Shown: positions 53,249 through 64,000 of the stretch, piece after piece | How the letters are laid out: the number at the start of each line of letters is the position of its first letter | Position numbering within the stretch: position 1 is the stretch's first letter | Assembly (NCBI GenBank): GCA_001931905.2 | Contig: MSJI02000915.1 | Coordinates: 104,603-168,602, forward strand | Direction of reading: 5' to 3' | Length of the DNA: 64,000 bases | From: Cladosporium sp. IMV 00045 | Taxonomy: Eukaryota; Ascomycota; Dothideomycetes; Cladosporiales; Cladosporiaceae | Notes under the pieces: generated by a model | Database searches by the model: none | Seen by the model: the letters and a program-made list of their open reading frames with translations, nothing else | Told to the model about the DNA's origin: nothing | Position numbers and translations under genes: made by a program

Positions 53249-56200
53249 CTAGAAAACCTCCTCCAACCTCTCATCCTCCCAAGTCCTCCTCCCCTGCGCG
53301 ACATCCTCCCTAACATCCCAATACCTACGATTGAACTCCCAGAACTCCTCGCCAGTAATCGGATGCCTAGCCTTCTTGAACCACTTAGGCTCGAACTCCT
53401 CACCCTTGGCCTCCCTCTCCTTTCTGCGCGCCCTCTGCGCCTCCTCGACGCGATTCTTCTCCACGGCCGCGAAGTCGTACTCGCCTTCTTCCATGGCGCG
53501 CTGGTCGGGACGGAGGCGCGAGTCGGTGGGCGCGAGGATGGGGCGCAGGCGGTCCGGGAGGTCGTTGAGGGTGACGACGAAGGGGGTGATGTTGAAGGGG
53601 ATGCCGGTGGGGCGTTCGTGGGCTTCCCAGACGAGGGTGGCTTGGTTGGCGCTGGCGGGGCTGCTGGAGACGTCGGCTTCGTAGCCGGGGGTGTGGCGGG
53701 CGTAGATCTTGTCGTTCCACCGTCCGCCGATCGACCACGACGTGTAGCCGTCTTTGCCGACGACCTTGCCTGTGACTTGGTAGGCGGAGCTGGCTTTCCA
53801 GCCCTTGGCCTTGAAGTCTAGGATGCAGGTTTCGCCGGTCGTCCAGTTCTTGACTTCCATGGGGCCGTAGTTGTCGACGGTCGGGTTGCCGGTGATGATG
53901 CCGACGACGGAGGATGTGACCTTCTTCCAGGTGTAGAGCTCTTCACCACCGGAGGCCGGGCGGAGACGCAGGAACCAAGTACCGAGAGGGTTGAATTCGA
54001 AAGACTTGCCGTAGAACTTCGACTTGACGGCTGATTCGCCGTAGTAATCCCAGTTCTTGCTCTCAGCGTATGCGGCACCGACAGGGGGGTGATGGCTGAC
54101 CTGCTCGATGAAGAAGCGGTAGCCAAGGTCGGGACGCACGTATTCATAGGTTTCACCCAACAACGGGTTGAAAGGTTTGGCCACGCGGCCTATAGTTGAA
54201 GCATATTCAGAGGCAGCAAAAGCGGCGACATAGACCATACGCTCCATGCTGTCAGCACGCTCGGCAGCAACGTTGAGAAGATCAGTGTACTCCATGTCTT
54301 CGACGACACGGTAGAGAAGAGAAGTCGGCTCGTTGAAGGAGACAGGCAAAGTCATCTTTGTCATGTCTTTGCCAATCATAGACTTAAGAATTCCCTGTAT
54401 TCAGTGTTAGCAGATCGCATTGAAAGAGGCATCCTAATGAAAAGTCGACATACCCAGAGTCCGACCTTTGGCCTGTTATCAGCATCCAACTTCAACCTCT
54501 TACGCACACCGTCCTCGTAGCCCTTGTAGCTCTTCTCAATGTCCCTTGCCAAATCCTCCTTCTGCAAAGCCACCTCGTCGCCGGCAGCCTTGGCGCCAGC
54601 ATCTTGCTCAGGGGCGCTCTTGCCTCCAAGAATGGGCATCTGGACGGCGTTGACGGCCGGAGGACTGGTCGGGGGCATGACATCGACAACCTCGACCTCA
54701 CCAGCATCTACAGCATCGAAGAATTCTTCCTCGTCATCATCCTCATCGTCAGAGACCTCGTTGTTGGTCAGCGCCGCAATAGTCGGCCGTCTGCGCACCG
54801 ACAGACTTTCCTTGGGCAGCTCCAGCGTAGGCTTGGAAGTATCCACGATCGCCTCCGCCTCTTCCGCCTCTTTGTCCTCTTGTATACTCGGCGTTCTGCT
54901 GGTGTCCAGCTTCTGGCCCTCTAGCGCTTCACGCAAGGCACGCTTGGTTCTCTTCCTCTTGTCTTCGCTCTCGCCAATTCTGGTCTCTAGCTCTTCCTGT
55001 TCACGAGCCACACGGGCCATACTGTCTTCCCAGAGCCTGCGAACATTCTGCTCACGCTCAAGCCTGTAATGCCAGTAGGCCTCGTGGTCTTTGCTGATGC
55101 GCAGGAGATCCAAGATAAGACCCTTCAAATTGCCCACAGCGGTCTCGTAGCTTGAAAGTGCCTGTACGACTTCCGGGTTGCTGATCTGTGTCTCGGGTTG
55201 CGTCTTTTGCTGGCGCTTGAGCGCGGCCGAGACTTGCTCGAGGAGGTCTAGTTGAAGTTTGGCAGATTGCGCAGTGATGGAGAAAGCGTCACGGTTTGCA
55301 GGGCGAATCTCATGGCTGCTGGCATCGTCGCCATATTCCTCATCATCGTCCAGATCGCCCTCGATAGTCGCAGTGTTAGTCCTACTCAAGCTCTTCGACA
55401 AGGGGTCATCGATGAAGCTCGGCTCGTACGCGCTAGGCGCATCCTGAACACTGCTGGGAGCGCGTGGCGAGGATGCGCTGGTGTGCAAGCCAACAGCAGT
55501 ACCAGGGACCAGACTGTTTCCAGACTGCTGAGCGATATTTTCCTCGCGGGTGGTTTGGCGTTCAAGCTGCTCCTTGCGAGCCTCTCTCAGAGCCGCGCTT
55601 TCCTGCTCTTGCCTCTTCGTCTCCTCGCGCTCTTCATCCTTGGCCCACTGAATCGCATTGTTTAAAGCCCAGAACCACCTCTTTTGCTCGACCTCGTGGT
55701 TTGCCTTCAAGTTGTACTTGACCGAGCTCTTGCCGTGAATTTCAAAAAGCAGCTTGTCCTTAGGGTCCATCTTCAGCTTGGCAATGCGCATGTTGATAGC
55801 GCCTCTGCAGGCGGATCCGGCGTCGTCCTGGTGCTTGTAGTAGCTGAGCACGCCGTCTTCCAGAACGAACCACCGCAGCTTGTATCCCGAGGTGTAGTTT
55901 GTCCACTTGCGCAGGTACCCCTTCATCTCGCGGCTTTCCTTCGAAGTAGGTCCAGCTTCAGAAGGCAGCTGCATGCCATCGCCCAAGATGGTCTTCTCCT
56001 GGATGCTCCTCTGAGCAGCGGCAGCGGCTGGCGACTTCTTCAGAATAGCCTTAGTACGGTCATCCTTGGTGATGTCTTGCGGCAGCTTGCCCTTCTTATC
56101 TCGACGGAAAGGGTCTGCGCCGTTGAGCAAGAGGATCTGTGCAAGCTTGATGTCCTTCTTCTTTGCCGCCTCATGCAAGAGTGTGCCACCATGGTCCGCA

Positions 56201-57156
56201 ATCGCAGGGTCTGTGGCGAGCTCGGGTCCGTTCACGTCCATAGCTGCTTTGACCTTGGTATCACTCAACAAAGCCTCAAGGCCCTCGTGGTCGCCTGCAT
56301 TCACCAGTTGGTGGACCTTGCGTACATTTGTGTCGATGAACATGCTCCTCGCAAGTTGCAGTTGCTGATAAATTTCCGGACTGCGCGCCAGATCCAAAGG
56401 TGTCTTGCCCTGGTAGTTAGCCACGGCATCGTTGATATCCTTCTCGTCGAGCAGCACTTTGACAACAGGTGCTCGACCAAGCATGGCCGCCACGTGGAGA
56501 GGCGTGTTGCCCTCCCTGTCTCTCGCATTGACGTCCGCAGCCTGCTGAGACAGAACGAACTCGATGACCGCGAGCTCGGCGCACTGAATGGCAAGATGCA
56601 GGATCGATGTACCCTCCAGCTTCATGTTCTCGTCTCCCTTCGTTGCTCTTGATATAGCCGCGGTGTCTCCATTGCGCAGCGCCTCGAACACCTTGAACAA
56701 GCGCACACTCTGCTCTATACTGGCACCCTGCGTCGCGCTCGAAGGCGTCACGGGGCTAACATCCGCCTCCCTCTCCCTGCTGTTGGAGAGCTCCATACTC
56801 TGCCTATTGTTGGTGTGCGACATCGTGGTAGAAAGGTGAGGTCGGTGGCCCAGATTGGAGGTGCGCGAGACGGAAGGGTGCAGGCTCGCGGAGGAGGATT
56901 CTCGAACGGGCAGGCTGGTGGAGCTGTCGGCGGGGTTGTTCATGGTGGCGGTGTCGTCGCCAGCCTGCGAGACGGGAGACTGGGGTGGCGCGTCGCCTCT
57001 GCTGGAGACACGGTTGAGCAGAGAGCGCGTGATGCCAGACTTGGAGCGCTTATGGCTGCCGACGCTGCTGCTGCTGGGAGGCGGCGAGTTAGTGGAGGTC
57101 GTTGTGCTGGGGCCAGGCCGCTGCCTCTGCGGGCTGGGCGAGGGGCGCGATGTCAT
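53249..57156 (-). CDS. OSH1: Osh1/Osh2-type oxysterol-binding protein (ankyrin-PH-FFAT-ORD)
   Basis: Two exons (57156-54454 and 54394-53249) join across a 59-nt intron (GTATGT...TACAG) and give about 1282 residues. I start at MTSRPSP. The frame is open 93 codons further upstream, but that segment contains an exon-donor-like GTAAGT and looks like 5'UTR. In order there is a disordered Ser/Pro N-terminus, ankyrin repeats at ~155-355, a PH domain at ~410-505 ([20 protein letters not shown]), a coiled stretch, and an EFFDAVD motif near residue 808. A sterol-binding ORD follows from ~890, with EQVSHHPP near 998. EFFDAVD is one residue off the FFAT consensus that binds ER VAP proteins. Such proteins exchange sterol and PI4P at ER-Golgi, nucleus-vacuole or plasma-membrane contacts. 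Confidence 0.9.
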
Positions 57157-57901
57157 GGGCGGGATTAGGGTGTGGAGGAGGAGGAGGAGGAAGAGGAAGG
57201 GTTCATTCTTCTTCCTCTTGTGGAAGAGAGGAGGCGGCACGTGGGAGAGGGGGTATGTGGGAGTGGGAGTAGGTGTATGTGCATGGATTGGGTGGCAGGA
57301 GTCCGCTATGTCGGTTGTGGCTTGAACTTGCCCCTCTTTGCTCGAGTCTGGCAGCAAGCGAGTTGCCGACAGTAGTGAAAGAATTGTTGTGAATGTTGTT
57401 GTGATCTTTGCTGTGCTGTTGACAAAGGGTATCACTTACGCCTGGTCCGAGGAGTCCATTGGGCTCGCTGTGTTTAATCAATCTCCTCTCAATCGAGCTG
57501 TATCCATCAAAAGTGTGATGTACTCTCAACAATAACGTCTTCGTCTGGTGTAGCGTTGACGTTGGTGGCGATAACGAGCAGCAACAACACCAAGCACAAC
57601 ACAGTAAGAGTAGGAATAACGCACAAAGGCTACAGTGTCTCAACGGTCGTCCCTGCGCGCTGACGCACGTGTGGCGGAGTGCTCTCTATGGCGAAAATCG
57701 TAATCGTAAGCACTTAATAGACTAAGCAGTAAGAAGTTCCAAAGTCTCCGTGCTGGGTTTAAGGTAGCGTGGATAGCTTCCGTCTAACGGCGCTAAGTCT
57801 GATGAAGATGAAGTCTATTTGCATTCTTATTTGAGATACTCTGGACGATCGATCTCGCGTCGACTATATCCTACCAATAGCGCTGAGCTCCAGCATCAGT
57901 C
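57157..57901. other. OSBP 5' region and intergenic
   Basis: 745 bases. The OSBP-proximal part is a C/T-rich leader on the minus strand, with a possible 5'UTR intron donor near 57,435. The distal part downstream of the monooxygenase gene shows no gene. Confidence 0.5.
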
Positions 57902-59600
57902 CTAGATAAAATGCAACAAATCTTTCTTCTGATGGCCAACAATCGTCCAGCCCTCTTCCTCCTCTTCCACACCATCATCCGAATTTCCCGGCTCAGGGTA
58001 TTTCCTGACATGTTCCACGGCCCACCTTGTCTCGGCATCCAAAACGGGCGGAAACCTGCCATCACCCTCCAAAAGCGGCAGACCGGCAAGCTCAAACAGC
58101 GCCCTGAAATATTCCAGAGTTTCACCATTCTCCCACGGAATGTCATGGAACTTCCTTCCCTCTCGCCGGCAGACATGATCGCGCTCAGCCTCCCAGCGTT
58201 TCATCTCTCGCTGACTTGGAAGAGGAGAGCGATTGCGGCCAGCGAAAACGCGAGCGAGTGCCACGGCTTGGTATTCGAATGAGCGAAATGTCAACGTGCG
58301 AGGCATACCAATGAGACCGAGTGTCGGGTGAGCCTTGAAGAAAGTGTGCTGATAGCTTCCAATCAGGCGGTCTGCTTGGTAATCCCATAGGTCTCCGCCG
58401 TTGACTTTGGAGTTCCACCATGGAAAAGAAGGCTTGTAGCCGGTACAGTATATGACGAACTCTACTTCGTCACTATTGAGGTGTGTATCGTCTGCGAAGT
58501 GAATAGCACCGCTGTCTGGGTCGTACCGGGAGATGATGGGCTTCCATTCAATGCCGGGCGGTGGGCTATCGCCATCCCAGCGGGACTTCGACCGCCTTGA
58601 CTGGTACAGAGGAGATTTGACTTCAGTCGCCAAGATAGAGGACACATCGTGACCTGAAGCCGAATTGCCAATGACCAAGACTCGCTTACCTCGGAAAGCA
58701 GTAGCTGATCGGTAAGATTTGGAGTGAAAGACCTTCTCGGGAAAGCGCTCCATGTATTGTTCGAGTCCAGGGACAGCTGGAATGCAAGGCACGGAGTAGT
58801 GCCCAGTGGCGATTATCAAGGTATCAAACTCGTCTTGCCACCATTCATCAACGTTGCGTGCAGAGTCGTGTCGGCGCAGAGTCAGAGACCATCTCGAAAG
58901 TGTTGAAGGCTTCACCGGCGGTATCCTTGACACGTCTTCAACTGTGGTATTAAAAGACAATAGTTTGTCTATGCCGTGTGTGGAGAGGTAATTCTGGATG
59001 TACTGCTTCGGTACCCACTGCAAGTTGATACAAACGTTAGGGAGCCACTGGTGAATGTTAACTCTGGGCGAGTTGACATACATGAGGAACAAACGGTCCA
59101 TATGGGAAAGGGTTGTCGGAAAATGCCATAGCTATCGATGGCACATTCGTCCTGTGGCGTGGTCAGATCTCTGAACGGGGTACCTTGGTGTTGTTAAAGT
59201 CTCATGTAGCCCTGGCGTTGTGCGGAGACATACGTCAGTTCCGAGTATATCGGAGTCTGCTGGAATCGCTCCCTCAGGGCAGGCGGAGTCACGCTTGGAA
59301 GGTCGCTTGGAATTTCGATGGGCGGATCAAGGTCAGGAGGCAGACGTCCGGGCGAAGGACGCAGCAGTGGTCCTGGATCGTCATCATATATCCAGGTTCC
59401 TCCTGCTGCTTCACGGCGCTCGTATACCTGGATACGTGAAAAATAGTTCTCTGCGGCAAGTGCTGAGGCTGCAGCGGTGCCTGATTCGAAAGTTTTGATC
59501 AGCAAAAGTAGATGGAGCGATGGATTTACAGATCGTTTGGCGATGTACCGGAGGCGCCTGCGCCTATGATGGCCACTGATTTGACTTTATTGCTGGTCAT
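57902..59600 (-). CDS. Flavin-containing monooxygenase (FMO-like)
   Basis: Four exons (59600-59549, 59480-59234, 59151-59082, 59017-57902) give 494 residues. Exon 1 holds the FAD Rossmann motif VAIIGAGASG (Gly13, 15, 18), split by intron 1, with the conserved ERR...GGTW segment following. Exon 3 supplies NVPSIAMAFSDNPFPYGPFVPH, and intron 3 falls just before WVPKQYIQNY. The NADP-binding motif VIGNSASG is at ~238-245. An IIATGHYSVP segment near 191-200 fits the FATGY-type linker. The CTGYKPSFPW motif is further on. It belongs to the fungal FMO family that oxygenates soft N or S nucleophiles or acts in specialised metabolism. The C-terminal tail is acidic. No signal peptide. Confidence 0.88.
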
Positions 59601-61475
59601 GACTGTGTATAGTGTATTGAGCTTGAAGCCAAAGAGTCAAGTCGTTGGGAGCGGACTGGAGACTTCGAAAGGGAAGGGACCGAGTCGAGTTGTCTGCAGT
59701 GTGATTGTTGAACGAATCGAGTGGGTTACAAAGCAGCAGATTATGCAATCGGCACTGCTGTCGTAGTCGCTTCCTGAATGGTAGCAAAGCGGGTATGCGG
59801 TAGATTGGAAGACATGTTCAACTCGTCGCTTGACAGATCCAGCCAGTCAGATTTCGTATGGTAGACGAGTACGCAGCTGTAGAGCTGGGAAGCTCCAGAT
59901 CACGAATCGAGCTCGCAGATGGCGCCATCGATTCTATTGCGAGACCTTTAGTTGATGGACAGCGGGGTAGTGGCAATATATGTCTGTTGACAGTAGTTCT
60001 TCGCTGTCCCGAGTGGAGTGTGTATATGTTCGGCTGATGTATTCTACGTCGAGGACGTGGAACGGCTGAAGTCACAGAGCAGGTTTTGGAGAGGAACTTT
60101 GACGTGCAGTCACATGATTCATATGTTCGCTCGTTGGCTTGTGGCCAAGGTCTTGACGAAAACGCAAATCTTGTATGTGAATCAACGTGGCATGTCTGTT
60201 CTGATTATAGTTCATTGAAATAATGGTCTTTGTCTGTCTAACAGTGAAGGAAGAAACAATGCCATGTTGGTTTGCTGACAAAGACTTCAAGGAAGCCGCC
60301 GCGGCATGCTCCGAAACCAAATTCCGACTTCACTTCATTCCACTCGACCTCGCCTCGACCGCAGTTATACAAATGTTGCAGTGACAAGTAGCAAATTCAC
60401 TGTTCTCGTGGAAGCACAGCTATTGCACCCAGCGCGAACGGCATTTGTGAGTTGCAAAATGTTGACTTGGCTGACTGGTCTTGCCAAACTGTGAGTAGCC
60501 CACTCGACGAAGCGCGCTGGACGCTGGTTGTGATTCAAGGGTACCGAGTTTGTATCTTGCTATGATGCTAATGGCCTCCAGGTCCCAGCCGTACGGCTGA
60601 GCCACTGATGGCCTAAGCCACTTGTCAGCGCAAAATGGGGGACATGGGAGACGTACCTTGCTGGACCCGAAGATGCGAGTCTAGGCACATCCAACTACGC
60701 CAGTATCCTTGTGAGGATCTTCGAGCGGGTGTCTTAATCCTTTGCCGAAGCTGGAAGGACATGACTCCTGGGGCGAGTGGTTCGACTCGCTACTTCGGCG
60801 CCCACGCGCATGGTTTTTAGCAAGCTAACAGACCCAGGACGCCTCAGTGACCAGCCAGCGAGCCAGCTCAACTCCGAAGAGGACCTGAAACCCGTGTCAC
60901 ATATCTCTGAGTGCCCTGAGTGGAGCTTGCCAACAACATCCGGTTCCAAAGCAGGAGGCCTTCACGACCAGCGAACGCTACACCTGCCTGACCCCGGAGA
61001 TAATACCCAGTGGGCGCTGGCCGCAACGGTCATGCTGTCTAAGGAAGTTGCACGATGGCGATTGCTGGTGTGGTAGGAAGGGAAAAGTCAGAGAATAGCA
61101 GAGCTGGCTGATGTATATATGCAGGACCGGTGGTCCGTGCTCAATGCGCAGCAGGCAGGTGCGATGAGAGCTTCAGTGACAGCATGACACTATTCCACTG
61201 CTTTGGGAGATTACGGTTAGCTAAGGTTGGACCCTTCACATGATCACACTACTGCTGTAGGTCGCGAGCTTTTCCTGATTGGCTGCGGGGCCTGGGTTCA
61301 TTTCACTGTCAACGACAAGAACCCGACGAAAGTCGCACTGCGGTACACGATCGCGGTAAGCTAATTTTGTCCAGTTGTCGAGTCTCTATCTCTTCCTCGC
61401 CTTGTCATCGCACCGTTCGACCAAAGACAGCACTGTAATTCAAAGTTCACCATCCCACGACGGCACTGCTCCGAC
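59601..61475. other. Long intergenic stretch, no supported gene
   Basis: 1.9 kb. The frames are short and unsupported. The sequence is mixed in composition with no recognised family, tRNA box or repeat. Confidence 0.5.
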
Positions 61476-62314
61476 ATGTCTACCAGGGTCCACCACGATG
61501 CGCGCTCGATCAAGGCGCCTGCTCAAGAGAGCAGCGATCCTGACTCCATCGCATCCGAGACCTATGTCTCTCAATCGGACGAGTTGAAGGTAATTACTGT
61601 TCTGGTCGCTGTTGATTGTCATATCTAATTTTGTTGGCTAGACCCAAGATGCAACCAAAGCGTTGCAAAAGCTCCTTCTTGAGTACCTCGCATCGCAGAC
61701 TGATGGTCCATGCTTTGATCCCGTTTCCTCGAAAGTTTCCAGCCTACTCGAAAATTCGCGTTGCAAAGAAGGCAAGCTTGCCTCAGAGCCATCGATTGAT
61801 GACAAATCCGACAAGGAGACCTGTTCTACGCAAGCATCTCAAAGATGAGTTGGAAGGCGATGAGGAATCCAGCGAAGAAGAGAATGACGAGGCTGCCCTG
61901 GGATCATTGGTCCAGAGTACGAATAGCCTTGTCTCCAATAGAGTCCTCGTCCGTTACCGCTTTCTCGCCCAACACGGTACCTCTATCTTGCGCTACCCGA
62001 CTTGGAAACTGCCTAGCACCTTCATCGTCCAAATCCAGCACAACAAATGGGCTTGTTCGCAGAAGACGCCACTCGAACTGGACAACCGTCCAGCATTCCT
62101 CGACCATCAGCTGGCTTACCATGGCCGTTGGAACATGGCAAGATGCACTATTTTCACTCAGTTCGACAATCTCCAGACCGTGTTTGAGTTGTACCGCCCT
62201 GATAATTTCGTTTGGGAGCGGTTTTTGGAGGTCGTTCACGAGGAAGAACCAACTTCCTGTACCAACTCTTACTTGTGCACCTGGGTTGTCAAGGTTGAGA
62301 TGATTATGTATTGA
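61476..62314 (+). pseudogene. Hypothetical gene, probably frameshifted
   Basis: An ATG at 61476 opens 38 codons (MSTRVHHDARSIKAPAQ...), then a good GTAATT...GGCTAG intron at 61590-61641. The next exon continues in frame (TQDATKALQKLLLEYL...) to a stop at 61846-61848. From there an overlapping frame, shifted by one base, stays open to 62314 with coding-like acidic then aromatic-rich sequence (DELEGDEESSEEENDEAALG... and RWNMARCTIFTQFDNL). Either a small intron I cannot place joins the two parts, or a single-base indel has broken the gene. The family is not recognised. Confidence 0.45.
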
Positions 62315-62400
62315 ATTGGGAGGATAACGGAAGCTTTTTGCCTGAATCAGGCCTTTGTAATGTTAAGTACCAGTCAAATCAATGAAAATGAAACCCCTCT

Positions 62401-63990
62401 CGAAGCGCTATCTCAGCGGTCATGACTCGTTTTGGCATACTGAAGCTGATGATACTAGCACACATGACACGGAGAAACAGGGTTTATGACGTGGTAATCT
62501 CATAGCTATCTCAGTGATTAAGGTATCTTTATAAGGTACGTGTGCTGATTATACTAGCACGAATGGCACGGGGAGACAGCCTTCTCCAGCATAGGGGTCT
62601 CACGGCTATCTCAGCGGTCAAGGCATCTTTATGGGGTACGGGAGCTAAGATACTAGCACACATGACACGGAGATACAGTATTTACAATATGGTAATTTCA
62701 CAGCTATCTCAGCGGTCAAAGCATCTTTATGAGGTACTGGAGCTAATGGTACTGGCACAAATGACACGGAGAAACAACCTTCTTAGCATAGGAATCTCAC
62801 GGCTACCTCAGTTGTTATAACTCGTTCTGAGATACTAAATCTGATGGTACCAGCATGGATGACATGGAGAAACAACTTCCATACAGTAGTAATCTCATAT
62901 GAACAAAATATCAAATCCAGCTATCTCAGCGGTCAAGACCTCTATATGAGGTACTGAAGCCGCCGATACGAGCATATATGACACGGGGAAACACCATAAG
63001 TTATGAATCTTAGTTATCTCAGCGATCAAGAGACCTTTATGAGATGCCGAGGCCGCCGATACGAGCACATAAAAGATAGAGAAACGACCTTCCAGGCGTA
63101 AAAGCCTTACACGCACACAACCTCAAATCTAGCCATCTCAGCGGTCATGATTTAGTTATGAGGCACCTTAGCTGCTGGTATGAGCCTACATACCACGGAG
63201 AAACAGCCTTTTCAAAACATCAATCTCAAGGGACGCAATATCTATTGATGATAATACTGATGTCGCTGATAGGAGCCTGCATAACACGGAGCAACAGACT
63301 TCTCGATGCATCAAATCTGAAAGGAGACTATGCCATTTGATAACACTAAACTTACTGATGCGAGCCTTGCATAACACGTAGAAGGCTCTTTCTCCATAGA
63401 TTGATTTCAAACGAGACCATACTAATCAAATGACACTGAAGTGGCTGATACGAGCCTGCATATTGCATATCACGGAGACAGCTTTTTTAGCGCATCGATC
63501 TCAGAAGTAAGACGATACCTATTGATGATACTGAAGCGGCTTATAGGAGTCTGAAGATCGATGCGTTGAGAAAGCTGTTTCTCGTATTGTGTAGAGGGGA
63601 TAGCACCATTTGCCCACACTCAAGTAGGTGATAGCCTGCATGACATGAACAATTAGCTTCTTCAGCATAGCAATCTCAAAGGGAGGCAATCCTGATTAAG
63701 AACACTGAAAAGGTTGATACGAGCCTGCATAATACGGAGAAGGTTCTTGCTCCATATATTGATCTTAGACGAGACCATGCCAATTGATGACACTGAAGTG
63801 GCTGATACAACCCTTCAAGCAACTACTGAATTCGGGGATATTACCTGGTCTCTACCAGCGTCTCAGCGGTCTGGACTTCGTTACCAGGTATTGAAACAGC
63901 TGGTACAAGCCTACACAACACAGAAAACCAATTTCGTCAAAGCGATCAACTCAAATGGACAGAACCTCCAGCATCTATACTGGGTTGACT
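62401..63990. repeat. Degenerate tandem array, ~99-bp period
   Basis: A phrase like CTATCTCAGCGGTCAA recurs at 62407, 62505, 62605, 62703, 62802, 62920, 63013 and 63132, spaced 93-119 bp and mostly 98-100. Each unit also carries GGTACTGGAGCT-, ACACGGAGAAACA- and AATCTCA-like phrases. From about 63,180 the units are more diverged, marked by GAGCCTGCATAACACGGAG. A last recognisable unit starts near 63,861. Ninety-nine bases equal 33 codons, which matters for its origin. The array probably runs past the window end. Confidence 0.85.
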
Positions 63991-63992
63991 GA
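63714..63992 (+). other. Open frame spanning the last array unit
   Basis: 92 codons open, with the coding-like part from MPIDDTEV at about 63,777. Residues SQRSGLRYQVLKQLV near 63,861 align in register with SQRSKHLYEVLELMV in the unit at 62,703. It may be the least decayed end of a former repeat protein. There is no start context or domain, so I do not call it a gene. Confidence 0.3.
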
Positions 63993-64000
63993 TACGATCG

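Noticed and set aside
62401..63990. CRISPR array
   Set aside because: Fungal context, degenerate units of about 99 bp with no constant repeat/spacer alternation.

Overview
The window is fungal nuclear DNA, most likely from a filamentous ascomycete (Pezizomycotina, plausibly Dothideomycetes). The support is short GT-AG introns of about 35-190 nt in most genes, compact spacing, and typical fungal proteins: mitochondrial homoaconitase, CORVET Vps3, an ankyrin-PH-ORD oxysterol-binding protein, a DUF3455 secreted protein, and GABA/amino-acid permease and DHA1 MFS families. Species cannot be fixed from the sequence.

Layout. (1) 1-13,665 is single-copy housekeeping sequence: a hypothetical LPxEIR-type protein, divergent homoaconitase (LYS4) and phosphoserine aminotransferase (SER1) genes sharing a promoter with a perfect TGACTCA cross-pathway-control site, the splicing factor CWC21, a DUF3455 secreted protein, and the golgin CASP/COY1. 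(2) 13,666-31,319 and 31,340-50,345 are two diverged copies of one block of about 18 kb, separated by 20 Ns. The shared gene order is VPS3, sideroflexin, AsnRS-like enzyme, histidine phosphatase, GT2 glycosyltransferase, beta-lactamase-fold protein and Ser-rich protein on the plus strand, then an MFS transporter and prefoldin subunit 4 on the minus strand. Copy 2 alone carries an NmrA/isoflavone-reductase-like gene. Copy 1 has a frameshifted beta-lactamase gene, copy 2 has a frameshifted Ser-rich gene, and copy 1 of prefoldin is cut by the gap. The simplest reading is two haplotypes or homeologs of a heterozygous or hybrid genome placed end to end by the assembler; a true tandem duplication is the alternative. 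(3) 50,346-62,314 is single copy: an amino-acid permease, an Osh1/Osh2-type OSBP with ankyrin repeats, PH, near-consensus FFAT and ORD, a flavin monooxygenase, and a probably decayed hypothetical gene. (4) About 62,400 to the window end is a degenerate array with a period near 99 bp. Two of its units translate in the same register, so it looks like a decayed 33-codon protein repeat.

The most system-like segment is the run AsnRS-like / histidine phosphatase / GT2 / beta-lactamase fold / Ser-rich protein / MFS exporter, present in both copies and flanked by VPS3-sideroflexin and prefoldin. The AsnRS-like enzyme keeps the class II catalytic arginines but seems to have lost the glutamine that class IIb synthetases use to hold the amino acid's alpha-amino group. 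It may be an adenylating enzyme recruited to small-molecule or cell-surface chemistry. That function is inference.
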